From: Lutibacter sp. B1
GTDB taxonomy: Bacteria > Bacteroidota > Bacteroidia > Flavobacteriales > Flavobacteriaceae
Direction: 5' to 3'
Length of the DNA stretch: 64,000 nt
Assembly (NCBI RefSeq): GCF_012524075.1
Contig: NZ_JAAZUI010000009.1
Location: 1 to 64,000, forward strand
The notes under the pieces were generated by a model. That model was given only the letters and a program-made list of their open reading frames with translations. It was not told the origin of the DNA and ran no database searches. The position numbers and the translations under genes are program-made. This document shows positions 27,328-35,798 of this stretch, piece after piece (position 1 is the first letter of the stretch; the number at the start of each line of letters is the position of its first letter).

Positions 27328-29715
27328 ATGAGAAAAATATTATTATTGCTAACAATATTAACCCCAATAATAAGTTTTAGTCAAGAAAAGAAAACCCCCA
27401 CTTTTACAATTTCAGGCAAAATTATTGATGCTTCTTCTAAAGACCCAATAGAATATGCAACTGTAGTTTTTAAAAGCTTAGACTCAAGTCAAATTAAATT
27501 TGGTGGAATTACCAATAGAAAAGGCCATTTTTCAATTGATGTTGATGAAGGAACTTACGATGCCTCAGTTGAATACATTTCTTACAAAACCAAAAAATTA
27601 AATATATCTACCATTACTAGAGATTTTAATATTGGTACTATTGCTATAGAACAAGATACAGAAGCTCTAAAAGAAGTTGAAATAACAGCCAACAAAAAAA
27701 CGTTGGAATTTAAACCCAACAAAATGGTGTATAATGTTGAAAAAGATATATCGGCTGCCGGAAGTATGGCAACGGATGTTCTTAACAATATTCCATCAAT
27801 AAATGTTGACCCTACTGGTAGTATCACACTAAACGGACAAGGCACTACTGTAATGATTAATGGTAAAGTTTCTTCAATGACCAAAGCAGAAGCTTTAAAA
27901 TCGCTACCTGCAAATTCAATCGAAAAAGTTGAAACTATTACCAACCCGGGGGCAAAATATAATGCTTCTTACAAAAGCATTATTAACATCATTCTAAAAA
28001 AAGGAAAAGATGAAGGCTTAAATGCTTCTATAACAGGAAATGTGGGTTATAAAGATATTTATGGAGGAGCTCTAAATTTAAATTACAAAACAAAAAAAGT
28101 TAATTTTTATACCAATACATCGTATGGTTATAAAAACTTTATTCAACTTACAAAAAGTGAAAATGAGTACTTTGAAAATTCTAATACTACATCATTTTTA
28201 AAAGAAAAAAATAAGTATAACAGTAAACAAAATAGTTTAAATAGTACTGTTGGTGCCGATTTTTATATTTCTGACAAAACAACTTTATCAACCGGTGTAA
28301 ACTATACTAATTTAGATTATAATCGAACTACTTTAACCAATTCTGATATTTTTGATAGCTCTAATAATTTAACGTCGGAAAATTTTAGAAATCACAAAGG
28401 CGATTTTAATGATGAAATTATTGAAGTAAACGTTGATTTTGAACATAATTTTACTAAAGAAGGTCAAAAATTAACTTCCTCATTTACATATACCAACGAT
28501 GAAGAAACTTATAAAAACAATATTATAAATACTAATGAAAATTATACTGATGAATATTATGTTGAAAACAATACCTTAAAAAATACAATTTTTAATATTC
28601 AATTCACAAACCCAATAAACGAAAAATCAAATTATATATTAGGTTACCAAGGTGAGTTTGGTAAAATACCTTTTACATATTCAGGAATTACAAATTATAG
28701 CGATATTGATTATAAGGAAGATATTCATGCTGTTTTTGCTGAATATGAATATCAAGGTGCAAAAATGTATTATGGAATAGGATTAAGAGCAGAATTTGCA
28801 GAATCTGATATTGATTACAAAGATTATAACAGTAAAATAACAAAAAACTTTGACGATTTATTTCCTTCTGCTTATGTAGAATACACCATTAATGATACTC
28901 AAAGTTTGAGTTTTAGCTTTTCAAGAGGTATAGCAAGGCCTGTTTATAAGGATTTACAACCTTTTGAACAAAAGTACAGTGAAACCTCATCTTATATAGG
29001 AAATGAAAATTTAGACCCAACCTATTTCAACAGCTTTAATCTTTACTATTCATTAAGTCTAAACAAATTTAATTTTTCAACTTCCGTTCTATACCAAAGA
29101 TATGAAGATTGGCCTGAGGAAGTTACTTATGAAACAGGAGAACAAATTAACGGTGTTAACAAAATTCTAACCACCATTGCAAATGTAGGTAACACAAACT
29201 ACTCTAATTTAAATATTACCGGAGCATATAACCCTAGCAAAATTGTAAGTTTTATTGGAAATATTTCCCTTTCTAATTTTGACCAATCGGGAATTTTTAA
29301 AATTGTTAATGATGCAGGTCAAAATATAACCAGAGATTTCAATAACTCAAATTTATTGGGAACCTTAAGCTTACTTACGCAACTTAAAATACCAAATGTT
29401 TTTAATTTTCAAACCAATATTAAACACGAATTGAAATCGGAAGGTGCTTATTTTACAAGAAAAGAAAGAACTTATGCTACTGCATCTATCAGTAAAGATT
29501 TATTTGATAATAATGCAACCATTAGTTTAACAACAAATGACATTTTTAATTCATACAAAACCAAAAGAGAACGATTTAGCGATTATTATTTTTCGAAAAC
29601 AGAAATAAAAAATAAATATCAAGATTTTATTTTATCATTTACATACAGGTTTAATCAAAGCAAAAAAGACAGAAAAATTGACTTTAATCAAAAAGATATT
29701 AAACCAAAATTATAG
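27328..29715 (+). CDS. Outer membrane beta-barrel protein with carboxypeptidase-regulatory domain (TonB-receptor-like), copy 1
   Basis: 795 residues. Signal peptide 1-19 (LLLLTILTPIISFS). Domains: a carboxypeptidase D regulatory-like domain (about 25-105, ISGKIIDASSKDPIEYATVVF), a plug-like domain (about 110-235, KMVYNVEKDISAAGSMATDVL...IPSINVD), and a long beta-rich barrel ending FILSFTYRF plus a short Lys-rich tail. It resembles the PF14905 outer-membrane family. In the plug, the usual LRGNENVRILVNGKPSG is replaced by LNGQGTTVMINGKVSSM. Related to the gene at 30271-32724. No SusD-like partner, so a sugar-uptake role is not supported. Ligand unknown. Confidence 0.88.
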   Translation: MRKILLLLTILTPIISFSQEKKTPTFTISGKIIDASSKDPIEYATVVFKSLDSSQIKFGGITNRKGHFSIDVDEGTYDASVEYISYKTKKLNISTITRDFNIGTIAIEQDTEALKEVEITANKKTLEFKPNKMVYNVEKDISAAGSMATDVLNNIPSINVDPTGSITLNGQGTTVMINGKVSSMTKAEALKSLPANSIEKVETITNPGAKYNASYKSIINIILKKGKDEGLNASITGNVGYKDIYGGALNLNYKTKKVNFYTNTSYGYKNFIQLTKSENEYFENSNTTSFLKEKNKYNSKQNSLNSTVGADFYISDKTTLSTGVNYTNLDYNRTTLTNSDIFDSSNNLTSENFRNHKGDFNDEIIEVNVDFEHNFTKEGQKLTSSFTYTNDEETYKNNIINTNENYTDEYYVENNTLKNTIFNIQFTNPINEKSNYILGYQGEFGKIPFTYSGITNYSDIDYKEDIHAVFAEYEYQGAKMYYGIGLRAEFAESDIDYKDYNSKITKNFDDLFPSAYVEYTINDTQSLSFSFSRGIARPVYKDLQPFEQKYSETSSYIGNENLDPTYFNSFNLYYSLSLNKFNFSTSVLYQRYEDWPEEVTYETGEQINGVNKILTTIANVGNTNYSNLNITGAYNPSKIVSFIGNISLSNFDQSGIFKIVNDAGQNITRDFNNSNLLGTLSLLTQLKIPNVFNFQTNIKHELKSEGAYFTRKERTYATASISKDLFDNNATISLTTNDIFNSYKTKRERFSDYYFSKTEIKNKYQDFILSFTYRFNQSKKDRKIDFNQKDIKPKL

Positions 29716-29748
29716 TTAAAATAGTTTTTCATTTGTTTTTTTAACCCT

Positions 29749-29756
29749 TATTTTTG
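29749..29756 (+). promoter_or_regulatory. Promoter -7 box (TATTTTTG) of arsC
   Basis: Exact TAnnTTTG 15 bases before the ATG at 29771. Confidence 0.6.
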
Positions 29757-29770
29757 TAAAAACCACAAAA

Positions 29771-30109
29771 ATGAAAATCTATCACAATCCTCGTTGTAGT
29801 AAAAGCCGACAAGGTTTAGCTATTTTAGAAGATTTAAATCTTAATTTTGAAGTCGTAAAATATTTAGAAACGCCTGTTTCAAAAGAAGAATTAACAGAAA
29901 TTATTTCATTATTAAATATTTCTCCTATTGATTTAGTTAGAAGAAATGAGACCATTTGGAAAGAAAATTATAAAGGGAAAAAACTAACTGATGCTCAAAT
30001 TATTACAGCAATGGTAGAAAATCCCAAATTAATTGAAAGACCAATTGTAATTAATAATGGAAAAGCTATTATTGGTCGCCCACCCGAAATTATTAAAACA
30101 ATACTTTAG
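29771..30109 (+). CDS. arsC: Arsenate reductase (glutaredoxin type, ArsC)
   Basis: 112-residue thioredoxin-fold protein of the ArsC/Spx group. The N-terminal YHNPRCSKSRQGLAIL carries the catalytic Cys (residue 9). The three Arg positions that bind arsenate in this class are matched by LVRRNE, LIERPIV and GRPPE. No ars operon genes (ArsB, ArsR, Acr3) are near, so a general role as a YffB/ArsC-like reductase cannot be excluded. It sits between two related outer membrane barrel genes with its own promoter. Confidence 0.9.
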   Translation: MKIYHNPRCSKSRQGLAILEDLNLNFEVVKYLETPVSKEELTEIISLLNISPIDLVRRNETIWKENYKGKKLTDAQIITAMVENPKLIERPIVINNGKAIIGRPPEIIKTIL

Positions 30110-30140
30110 TTTTTTAAACCTTTACACTTTTTATTAGTCT

Positions 30141-30177
30141 AAATAGTTTTCTCGGTTATAACAAATAACTATTTTTT
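30141..30177 (+). terminator. Possible weak terminator after arsC
   Basis: Arms AAATAGTT (30141-30148) and AACTATTT (30167-30174) followed by TTT. The stem is AT-only apart from one pair per arm, so it is weak. Confidence 0.35.
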
Positions 30178-30193
30178 ATTTGATATAAGTTTG

Positions 30194-30220
30194 TTAACAT
30201 ATATTAACTACATATTAACA
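30194..30220 (+). promoter_or_regulatory. Three helically phased TTAACA-type direct repeats
   Basis: TTAACA (30194-30199), TTAACT (30204-30209) and TTAACA (30215-30220) are spaced 10 and 11 bp, one DNA turn each. They end about 34 bases upstream of the predicted start point of the 30271 gene. Such tandem repeats are typical of OmpR/PhoB-type response regulator sites; the exact repeat recalls PhoP boxes of Gram-positives, which is only an analogy. Confidence 0.45.
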
Positions 30221-30241
30221 TAGTTGTATATGTACAAAAAG

Positions 30242-30249
30242 TATATTTG
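30242..30249 (+). promoter_or_regulatory. Promoter -7 box (TATATTTG)
   Basis: Exact TAnnTTTG match. A possible TTG start codon at 30247 falls inside this box, so the ATG at 30271 is the right start. Confidence 0.65.
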
Positions 30250-30270
30250 AATTTAATTTTAAATAATTTT

Positions 30271-32724
30271 ATGAATAGAAAACTTCTACATATTCTAGTT
30301 ATTGTATTCTCACTAACAACGTATGCACAACAAAAAAGTAACATACCTCAAATAACTGTTTCAGGAAATGTAATTGATAATGAAACAAAACAAGGGTTAG
30401 AGTATGCAACAATAGTTTTTACTCCGGTAAATGGAAAAGAAATAACCGGTGGCATAACCGATACCAACGGTTCTTTTAACATTCAAGTTGCAAAAGGAAA
30501 ATATAATATATCAGTAGAATTTATATCGTTTAAAACCAAAACTATATATAACAAATTAGTTGATAAAGATATTAACTTAGGTACTATTTTTTTAGAAATG
30601 GATGCTGAAGCTCTTGATGAAGTTGAAATTATTGCTGAAAAAAGTACAGTTGAAATACGACTTGATAAAAAAATATATAATGTGGGGAAAGACATGACTG
30701 TTAAAGGAGGAACTGCCTCTGACGTTTTAGACAATGTTCCATCAGTAAATGTTGATGTTGAAGGAAATGTAAGTCTTCGTGGCAACGAAAACGTTCGAAT
30801 ATTAGTAAATGGAAAACCTTCCGGTTTGGTTGGATTAAGCGGAACTGATGCCTTAAGACAACTTCCTGCAGATGCAATTGAAAAAGTTGAAGTAATTACT
30901 AGTCCGTCAGCACGTTATGATGCTGAAGGAACAGCAGGTATTTTGAATATTATATTAAGAAAAGGAAAAGCTCAAGGATTTAACAGTTCAGTAACTTTAA
31001 CTGCCGGTGATCCTCATAATATTGGGGCTTCAACAAATATGAATTACCGAATTAACAAATTCAATTTTTTCACTAATATAGGTTATAATGATAGTGAAGG
31101 TCCCGGAAATTCATATAACAATACAACCTATTTGAACCCTTACGAAAATTCTCCATATTTCAGAAACGAAAAAAGTAAGTACAATAGAAAAAACGAAAAT
31201 TTTAATACAAACTTAGGCATTGAATATTATTTAACCGATAAAAGTTCAATTACAGGATCATTTTTATATAGAACATCAAAAGGAGATGATAAATCATCAA
31301 ATATTACAAATGAGTTAGATCAAAACAAAACTATTACTCGAACTAATGATAGAACTGAAATTGAAATTGATGATGATAAAACAATCGAATATTCATTAAA
31401 TTTTACACAAGATTTTAAAAAAGACGGTCATAAATTAATACTCGATTTTCAATACGGAAAAAGTGACGAAAAAAGTGATGCTTACATTTCCGATTACGAC
31501 ACTTTTCCTTCTTATGAAGAAAATAATCCTGAAAGAAATTTTACCGACGAAGAGTCTGAAGATATTATGTTTAAAGGTGATTATGTATTACCAATTGGAG
31601 AGAATACTCAATTCGAATTTGGTTTTAAAGCTGATTTGAATGATTTAAATTCAGATTATTTAGTTGAAGATTTTAATGAAGAAACCGAAGAATACTACAA
31701 TAACACAAACCTATCAAACACTTTAGATTTTAAACAAGATATTTATTCTGTTTATACACAATATGGAAGCAAAATAAATAAATTCTCTTATCTGCTAGGT
31801 TTAAGAATGGAAAATACTGACCGAAAAATCAATTTAATTCAAACCAATGAAACATATAATAAAAGTTTTACTAAATTTTTCCCAACAATTAATTTAGGTT
31901 TAGAATTTAACGATTCTGAAAGTTTAACATTAGGATACAGCAGAAGATTAAGACGTCCACGACACTGGTTTTTAAACCCTTTTGAATCTAGAGTTAGCGA
32001 AACCTCTGTAAGAAAAGGAAATGTTAATTTAGACCCTACCTATACAAATTCTTTTGATTTAGGTTATTTAAAACGTTGGGATAAACTAACACTAAACTCT
32101 TCTATTTATTACCAACACGAAACCAATAATTTTGAAATGGTGGAAAATGAAGAAATTAGAGATATTGATGGCGTACAAACTTTAGTTATTATTAGAAATC
32201 CAATAAACTTAAGTTCCAGAGATCGTTATGGCTTTGAATTTACAGCAAACTATAATCCTTATAAATGGTGGCGAATTACACAAAGTTTTAATTTCTTTAA
32301 ATCAGAAACCAAAGGAGATTATAATGAAATCAATTATGATTCAGATGATACTTCTTGGTTTACACGTTTAAACTCAAGAGTTACTTTACCCGGTAAAATT
32401 GATTGGCAAACAAGAGCTATGTACCGAGGACCTTCAGAATCTGCATTATCAAAAAGAGAAGGTATGTTAAGTGTAAACTTAGCCTTTAGCAAAGATATAT
32501 TTAAAGACAATGCTACATTATCATTAAATGTAAGCGACTTATTTAACAGTAGAAAAAGAAAATCTGAAAGTTATACAACAAATACCATATCTAAAGGAGA
32601 ATTTCAATGGAGAGAACGTCAAATTTTATTGAATTTCACCTATCGATTCAATCAAAAAAAGAAACAAGAAAGACCTAATGGAGAAAATAATGGTGGTGGT
32701 GAAGAAGAAATGTTTAAAGCATAA
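30271..32724 (+). CDS. Outer membrane beta-barrel protein with carboxypeptidase-regulatory domain (TonB-receptor-like), copy 2
   Basis: 817 residues from the ATG at 30271; the longer TTG frame is rejected because it lies in the -7 box. Signal peptide MNRKLLHILVIVFSLTTYAQ. Domains: carboxypeptidase D regulatory-like (about 25-105), plug-like (about 115-235, with LRGNENVRILVNGKPSG and ITSPSARYDAEGTAGILNII), then the barrel to ILLNFTYRF, followed by a Lys/Glu/Gly tail. It has the regular PF14905-type plug that copy 1 has lost. Predicted control by the TTAACA repeats upstream. Ligand unknown; the arsC neighbour does not prove a link to arsenate or phosphate. Confidence 0.9.
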   Translation: MNRKLLHILVIVFSLTTYAQQKSNIPQITVSGNVIDNETKQGLEYATIVFTPVNGKEITGGITDTNGSFNIQVAKGKYNISVEFISFKTKTIYNKLVDKDINLGTIFLEMDAEALDEVEIIAEKSTVEIRLDKKIYNVGKDMTVKGGTASDVLDNVPSVNVDVEGNVSLRGNENVRILVNGKPSGLVGLSGTDALRQLPADAIEKVEVITSPSARYDAEGTAGILNIILRKGKAQGFNSSVTLTAGDPHNIGASTNMNYRINKFNFFTNIGYNDSEGPGNSYNNTTYLNPYENSPYFRNEKSKYNRKNENFNTNLGIEYYLTDKSSITGSFLYRTSKGDDKSSNITNELDQNKTITRTNDRTEIEIDDDKTIEYSLNFTQDFKKDGHKLILDFQYGKSDEKSDAYISDYDTFPSYEENNPERNFTDEESEDIMFKGDYVLPIGENTQFEFGFKADLNDLNSDYLVEDFNEETEEYYNNTNLSNTLDFKQDIYSVYTQYGSKINKFSYLLGLRMENTDRKINLIQTNETYNKSFTKFFPTINLGLEFNDSESLTLGYSRRLRRPRHWFLNPFESRVSETSVRKGNVNLDPTYTNSFDLGYLKRWDKLTLNSSIYYQHETNNFEMVENEEIRDIDGVQTLVIIRNPINLSSRDRYGFEFTANYNPYKWWRITQSFNFFKSETKGDYNEINYDSDDTSWFTRLNSRVTLPGKIDWQTRAMYRGPSESALSKREGMLSVNLAFSKDIFKDNATLSLNVSDLFNSRKRKSESYTTNTISKGEFQWRERQILLNFTYRFNQKKKQERPNGENNGGGEEEMFKA

Positions 32725-32730
32725 AACAAA

Positions 32731-32760
32731 AAAAGGTCAATTATTAAATTGACCTTTTTT
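32731..32760. terminator. Bidirectional intrinsic terminator
   Basis: Arms AAAAGGTCAATT (32731-32742) and AATTGACCTTTT (32747-32758), followed by T. It lies between the outer membrane gene (+) and the convergent 56-residue gene (-). Confidence 0.85.
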
Positions 32761-32780
32761 AATATATTATTTATAAAAAA

Positions 32781-32951
32781 TTATTCTTTTTTAGCTTCAG
32801 CTTTACCTTCTTTTCTGTATTTCCAAGATTCTTTAAAATAACCTACTAACCAATAAGGAATTACAAATGTTAACAAAAAAATCATTAACCAAAATCCCAT
32901 TGTAAAAATACCTAAGAATACTAAAAATCCTGAAAACTGAGATAAATCCAT
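32781..32951 (-). CDS. Small membrane protein, 56 aa
   Basis: Short gene easily missed by length cut-offs. Starts ATG (32949-32951) and ends TAA (32781-32783). The protein opens MDLSQFSGFLVFLGIFTMG, has one long or two short hydrophobic stretches (residues 8-37), then VGYFKESWKYRKEGKAEAKK, a charged cytoplasmic tail. Support: good hydrophobic-then-basic design, a TATTTTTG -7 box on the same strand at 32985-32992, and a terminator placed just after its stop. Function unknown. It is divergent from fumC. Confidence 0.75.
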   Translation of the reverse strand: MDLSQFSGFLVFLGIFTMGFWLMIFLLTFVIPYWLVGYFKESWKYRKEGKAEAKKE

Positions 32952-32984
32952 ATCTTATTAATAAAATTTATTTTAAATTATTTA

Positions 32985-32992
32985 CAAAAATA
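32985..32992 (-). promoter_or_regulatory. -7 box (TATTTTTG) of the 56-aa membrane protein gene
   Basis: Exact TAnnTTTG on the minus strand, about 34 bases before the ATG at 32951. Confidence 0.5.
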
Positions 32993-33076
32993 ATATTTAT
33001 TTTTAATTATCACATATCTTTTTTATTTTTTTACAAATGATATTTCTCATCTAAAAAATCAAAAAAAACACGCACA

Positions 33077-33110
33077 TTTGAACCCTTAAAAATCATATTT
33101 AGTAAATTTG
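33077..33110 (+). promoter_or_regulatory. Promoter of fumC: TTTG - 22 bases - TAAATTTG
   Basis: Complete promoter with -33 TTTG (33077-33080) and -7 TAAATTTG (33103-33110). The start point should be near 33115, about 29 bases before the ATG. Confidence 0.75.
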
Positions 33111-33143
33111 TAAAACTCATTAAAAATAGATAAACTTAATATT

Positions 33144-34541
33144 ATGAAATATAGAATTGAAAAAGACACTATGGGCAAGGTTGAAGTACCTGCTGATAAA
33201 TATTGGGGAGCTCAAACAGAACGTTCGCGTAATAATTTTAAAATAGGGCCTTCGGCTTCTATGCCTTTAGAAGTTATTTATGGTTTTGCGTATTTAAAAA
33301 AAGCTGCTGCTCATGCTAATTATGATTTGGGAGTTTTACCATTGGAAAAAAGAGACTTAATTTCGGCTGTTTGTGATGAAATTCTTGAAGGAAAATTAGA
33401 TGATCAATTTCCATTAGTAATATGGCAAACAGGTTCAGGAACACAAAGTAATATGAACTGTAACGAAGTTATTGCTAACCGTGCTCAAGAAATTGCAGGT
33501 AAAGTTATTGGTGAAGGAGAAAAAGTTATACAACCTAATGATGATGTGAACAAATCACAATCAAGTAATGATACCTACCCTACCGGTATGCATATTGCGT
33601 GTTATAAAATGATTATTGATACAACAATTCCAGGTATTGAAAAATTACGTGATACACTTCAAGCAAAATCTGAAGAATTTAAAGATGTTGTAAAAATTGG
33701 TCGTACACACTTAATGGATGCTACTCCTTTAACTGTAGGACAAGAATTGTCAGGTTATGTATCTCAATTAAATCATGGTTTAAAAGCTTTAAAAAACACA
33801 TTACCTCATTTAGCCGAATTAGCTTTAGGTGGAACCGCAGTTGGAACAGGGTTAAACACTCCAAAAGGATACGATGTTTTAGTGGCTAAAAAAATAGCTG
33901 AATTTACAGGCTTACCGTTTGTTACTGCTGAAAATAAATTTGAAGCTTTAGCATCTCACGATGCAATTGTTGAAAGTCATGGCGCTTTAAAACAATTAGC
34001 GGTTTCTTTGAATAAAATTGCAAATGATATTAGAATGATGGCTTCTGGTCCACGTTCAGGTATTGGAGAATTAATTATTCCTGCCAACGAACCTGGAAGT
34101 TCTATTATGCCTGGAAAAGTTAATCCAACACAATCTGAAGCATTAACTATGGTTTGTGCACAAGTTATGGGTAATGATGTTACAATTACTGTTGGAGGAA
34201 CTCAAGGACATTACGAATTAAACGTATTTAAACCTGTTATGGCAGCTAACTTTTTACAATCTGCTCGTTTATTAGGAGATGCCTGTGTTAGCTTTAACGA
34301 TAATTGTGCTATTGGTATTGAGCCAAATTATACTCGTATTACTGAATTAGTTAATAACTCTTTAATGTTAGTAACTGCTTTAAATACTAAAATTGGGTAT
34401 TATAAAGCTGCTGAAATTGCAAATACTGCTCATGCAAACGGAACAACTTTAAAAGAAGAAGCTGTACGTTTAGGATATGTTACTGCTGAAGAATATGATG
34501 AATGGGTAAAACCGGAAGATATGACAGGTTCTTTAAAATAA
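33144..34541 (+). CDS. fumC: Class II fumarate hydratase
   Basis: 465-residue oxygen-stable fumarase (fumarate + water to L-malate, TCA cycle). Seen: the N-terminal [36 protein letters not shown], the catalytic His region [14 protein letters not shown], and the superfamily signature [16 protein letters not shown] with the catalytic Ser loop. C-terminal [18 protein letters not shown] is typical of FumC rather than aspartase. Own promoter and a strong terminator at 34561-34590. Confidence 0.97.
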   Translation: MKYRIEKDTMGKVEVPADKYWGAQTERSRNNFKIGPSASMPLEVIYGFAYLKKAAAHANYDLGVLPLEKRDLISAVCDEILEGKLDDQFPLVIWQTGSGTQSNMNCNEVIANRAQEIAGKVIGEGEKVIQPNDDVNKSQSSNDTYPTGMHIACYKMIIDTTIPGIEKLRDTLQAKSEEFKDVVKIGRTHLMDATPLTVGQELSGYVSQLNHGLKALKNTLPHLAELALGGTAVGTGLNTPKGYDVLVAKKIAEFTGLPFVTAENKFEALASHDAIVESHGALKQLAVSLNKIANDIRMMASGPRSGIGELIIPANEPGSSIMPGKVNPTQSEALTMVCAQVMGNDVTITVGGTQGHYELNVFKPVMAANFLQSARLLGDACVSFNDNCAIGIEPNYTRITELVNNSLMLVTALNTKIGYYKAAEIANTAHANGTTLKEEAVRLGYVTAEEYDEWVKPEDMTGSLK

Positions 34542-34560
34542 ATAGAACTTAATAAGAATA

Positions 34561-34590
34561 AAAAAGCCTTGAAATTTCAAGGCTTTTTTT
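34561..34590. terminator. Bidirectional intrinsic terminator of fumC and ackA
   Basis: Perfect arms AAAAAGCCTTGAAA (34561-34574) and TTTCAAGGCTTTTT (34575-34588), T run on both sides. Confidence 0.9.
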
Positions 34591-34610
34591 ATATCAACAA
34601 AATTGGTCTT

Positions 34611-35798
34611 CTAATTATGAATTAAATTGTAAGATTGCTTTGCAATTTCAACTTCTTCATTAGTAGGAACAATTAAAATTTTAGTTTTTGAATTATTTGA
34701 ATGAATTTCAGTTATTTCCTTAGCTCTAACTTTATTTTTTTCTTCATCTAACTCTATTCCAAAATATTCCATGTTGGTACACACTAATTTTCTGATAAAA
34801 TCAGAGTTTTCACCAATTCCGGCAGTAAATACAATAGCGTCTAAACCATTCATTGCCGCAACATATTCACCAATATATTTTTTAATTCTATAAGTATTCA
34901 TATCAAGTGCCAGTTTGCAATCTTTATTCCCTTTTTCAGCTTCAGATTCGATATCTCTTAAATCACTAAATCCGGTTAAACCAAACATACCGCTCTCCTT
35001 TTGTAACATGCTATTTACATCATTTAAATCATAACCTAAATTATTAACTAAATGAAATATAATTGAATGATCTATGTCTCCACTTCTGGTTCCCATAACC
35101 AATCCTGTAACAGGTCCAAAACCTAAAGTAGTATCAATACTTTTTCCTTCTTTAACAGCAGTCATACTACAACCATTTCCTAAATGAATTGTAATTATTT
35201 TTGAATTTTTAATTCCTAAATATTCAATAGCTTTTTCTGAAACGTATTTATGACTTGTTCCATGAAAACCGTATTTACGGATATTATTTTCATCCAAAAA
35301 TTTATTTGGAATAGCATATTTATAAGCTTCAACAGGTATTGTTTGATGAAATGCTGTATCAAAAACTGCTATTTGTTTAGCTTTTGGAAACATATTTTCT
35401 GCAACTATAATTCCTTCATAATTTGCCGGATTATGCTGTGGTGCTAAAGAAAATAACGTTTTTATTTTATCTTTTACTTCTTGATTTATAACTGTTGTAT
35501 CAGAAAACGTACTCCCTCCATGTACAACTCTGTGCCCAACAGCATCAATTTCTGAAGTAGATTTTAAAACTCCTGTTTTTTCATTAAGTAAAAGGTTTAC
35601 AACTTGTTCCAAACCAACTTTATGATTTGGTATATCCATTACCTCATCTATTTTATACTCTGTTGATTTGAAATGAATTTCAGCGTTTTGCTGACCAATT
35701 CTTTCTACCAAACCAGAGCATATCACTTCCTCTTGAGGCATGTTAAACAATTGATATTTAATTGATGAACTGCCTGAATTTAATACTAAAATTTTCAT
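34611..35798 (-). CDS. ackA: Acetate kinase
   Basis: 395 residues; acetyl phosphate + ADP to acetate + ATP. Signatures: VLNSGSSSIKYQLF at the N-terminus (residues 4-17), the AVGHRVVHGG motif, RKYGFHGTSHKYV and ITIHLGNGCSMTAV, and GLVMGTRSGDID. It overlaps pta by one base and is the second gene of the pta-ackA operon, which makes ATP from acetyl-CoA under fermentative or overflow conditions, or activates acetate in reverse. Confidence 0.97.
   Translation of the reverse strand: MKILVLNSGSSSIKYQLFNMPQEEVICSGLVERIGQQNAEIHFKSTEYKIDEVMDIPNHKVGLEQVVNLLLNEKTGVLKSTSEIDAVGHRVVHGGSTFSDTTVINQEVKDKIKTLFSLAPQHNPANYEGIIVAENMFPKAKQIAVFDTAFHQTIPVEAYKYAIPNKFLDENNIRKYGFHGTSHKYVSEKAIEYLGIKNSKIITIHLGNGCSMTAVKEGKSIDTTLGFGPVTGLVMGTRSGDIDHSIIFHLVNNLGYDLNDVNSMLQKESGMFGLTGFSDLRDIESEAEKGNKDCKLALDMNTYRIKKYIGEYVAAMNGLDAIVFTAGIGENSDFIRKLVCTNMEYFGIELDEEKNKVRAKEITEIHSNNSKTKILIVPTNEEVEIAKQSYNLIHN

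Noticed and set aside
30247-30270. TTG start of the second outer membrane barrel gene
   Set aside because: The TTG is part of the -7 box TATATTTG; ATG at 30271 begins a clean signal peptide.
33037-33050. ATGATATTTCTCAT as a Crp/Fnr site for fumC
   Set aside because: The core fits, but it is 59.5 bp from the -7 box and fumC already has a proper -33 element. Kept as a weak candidate only.
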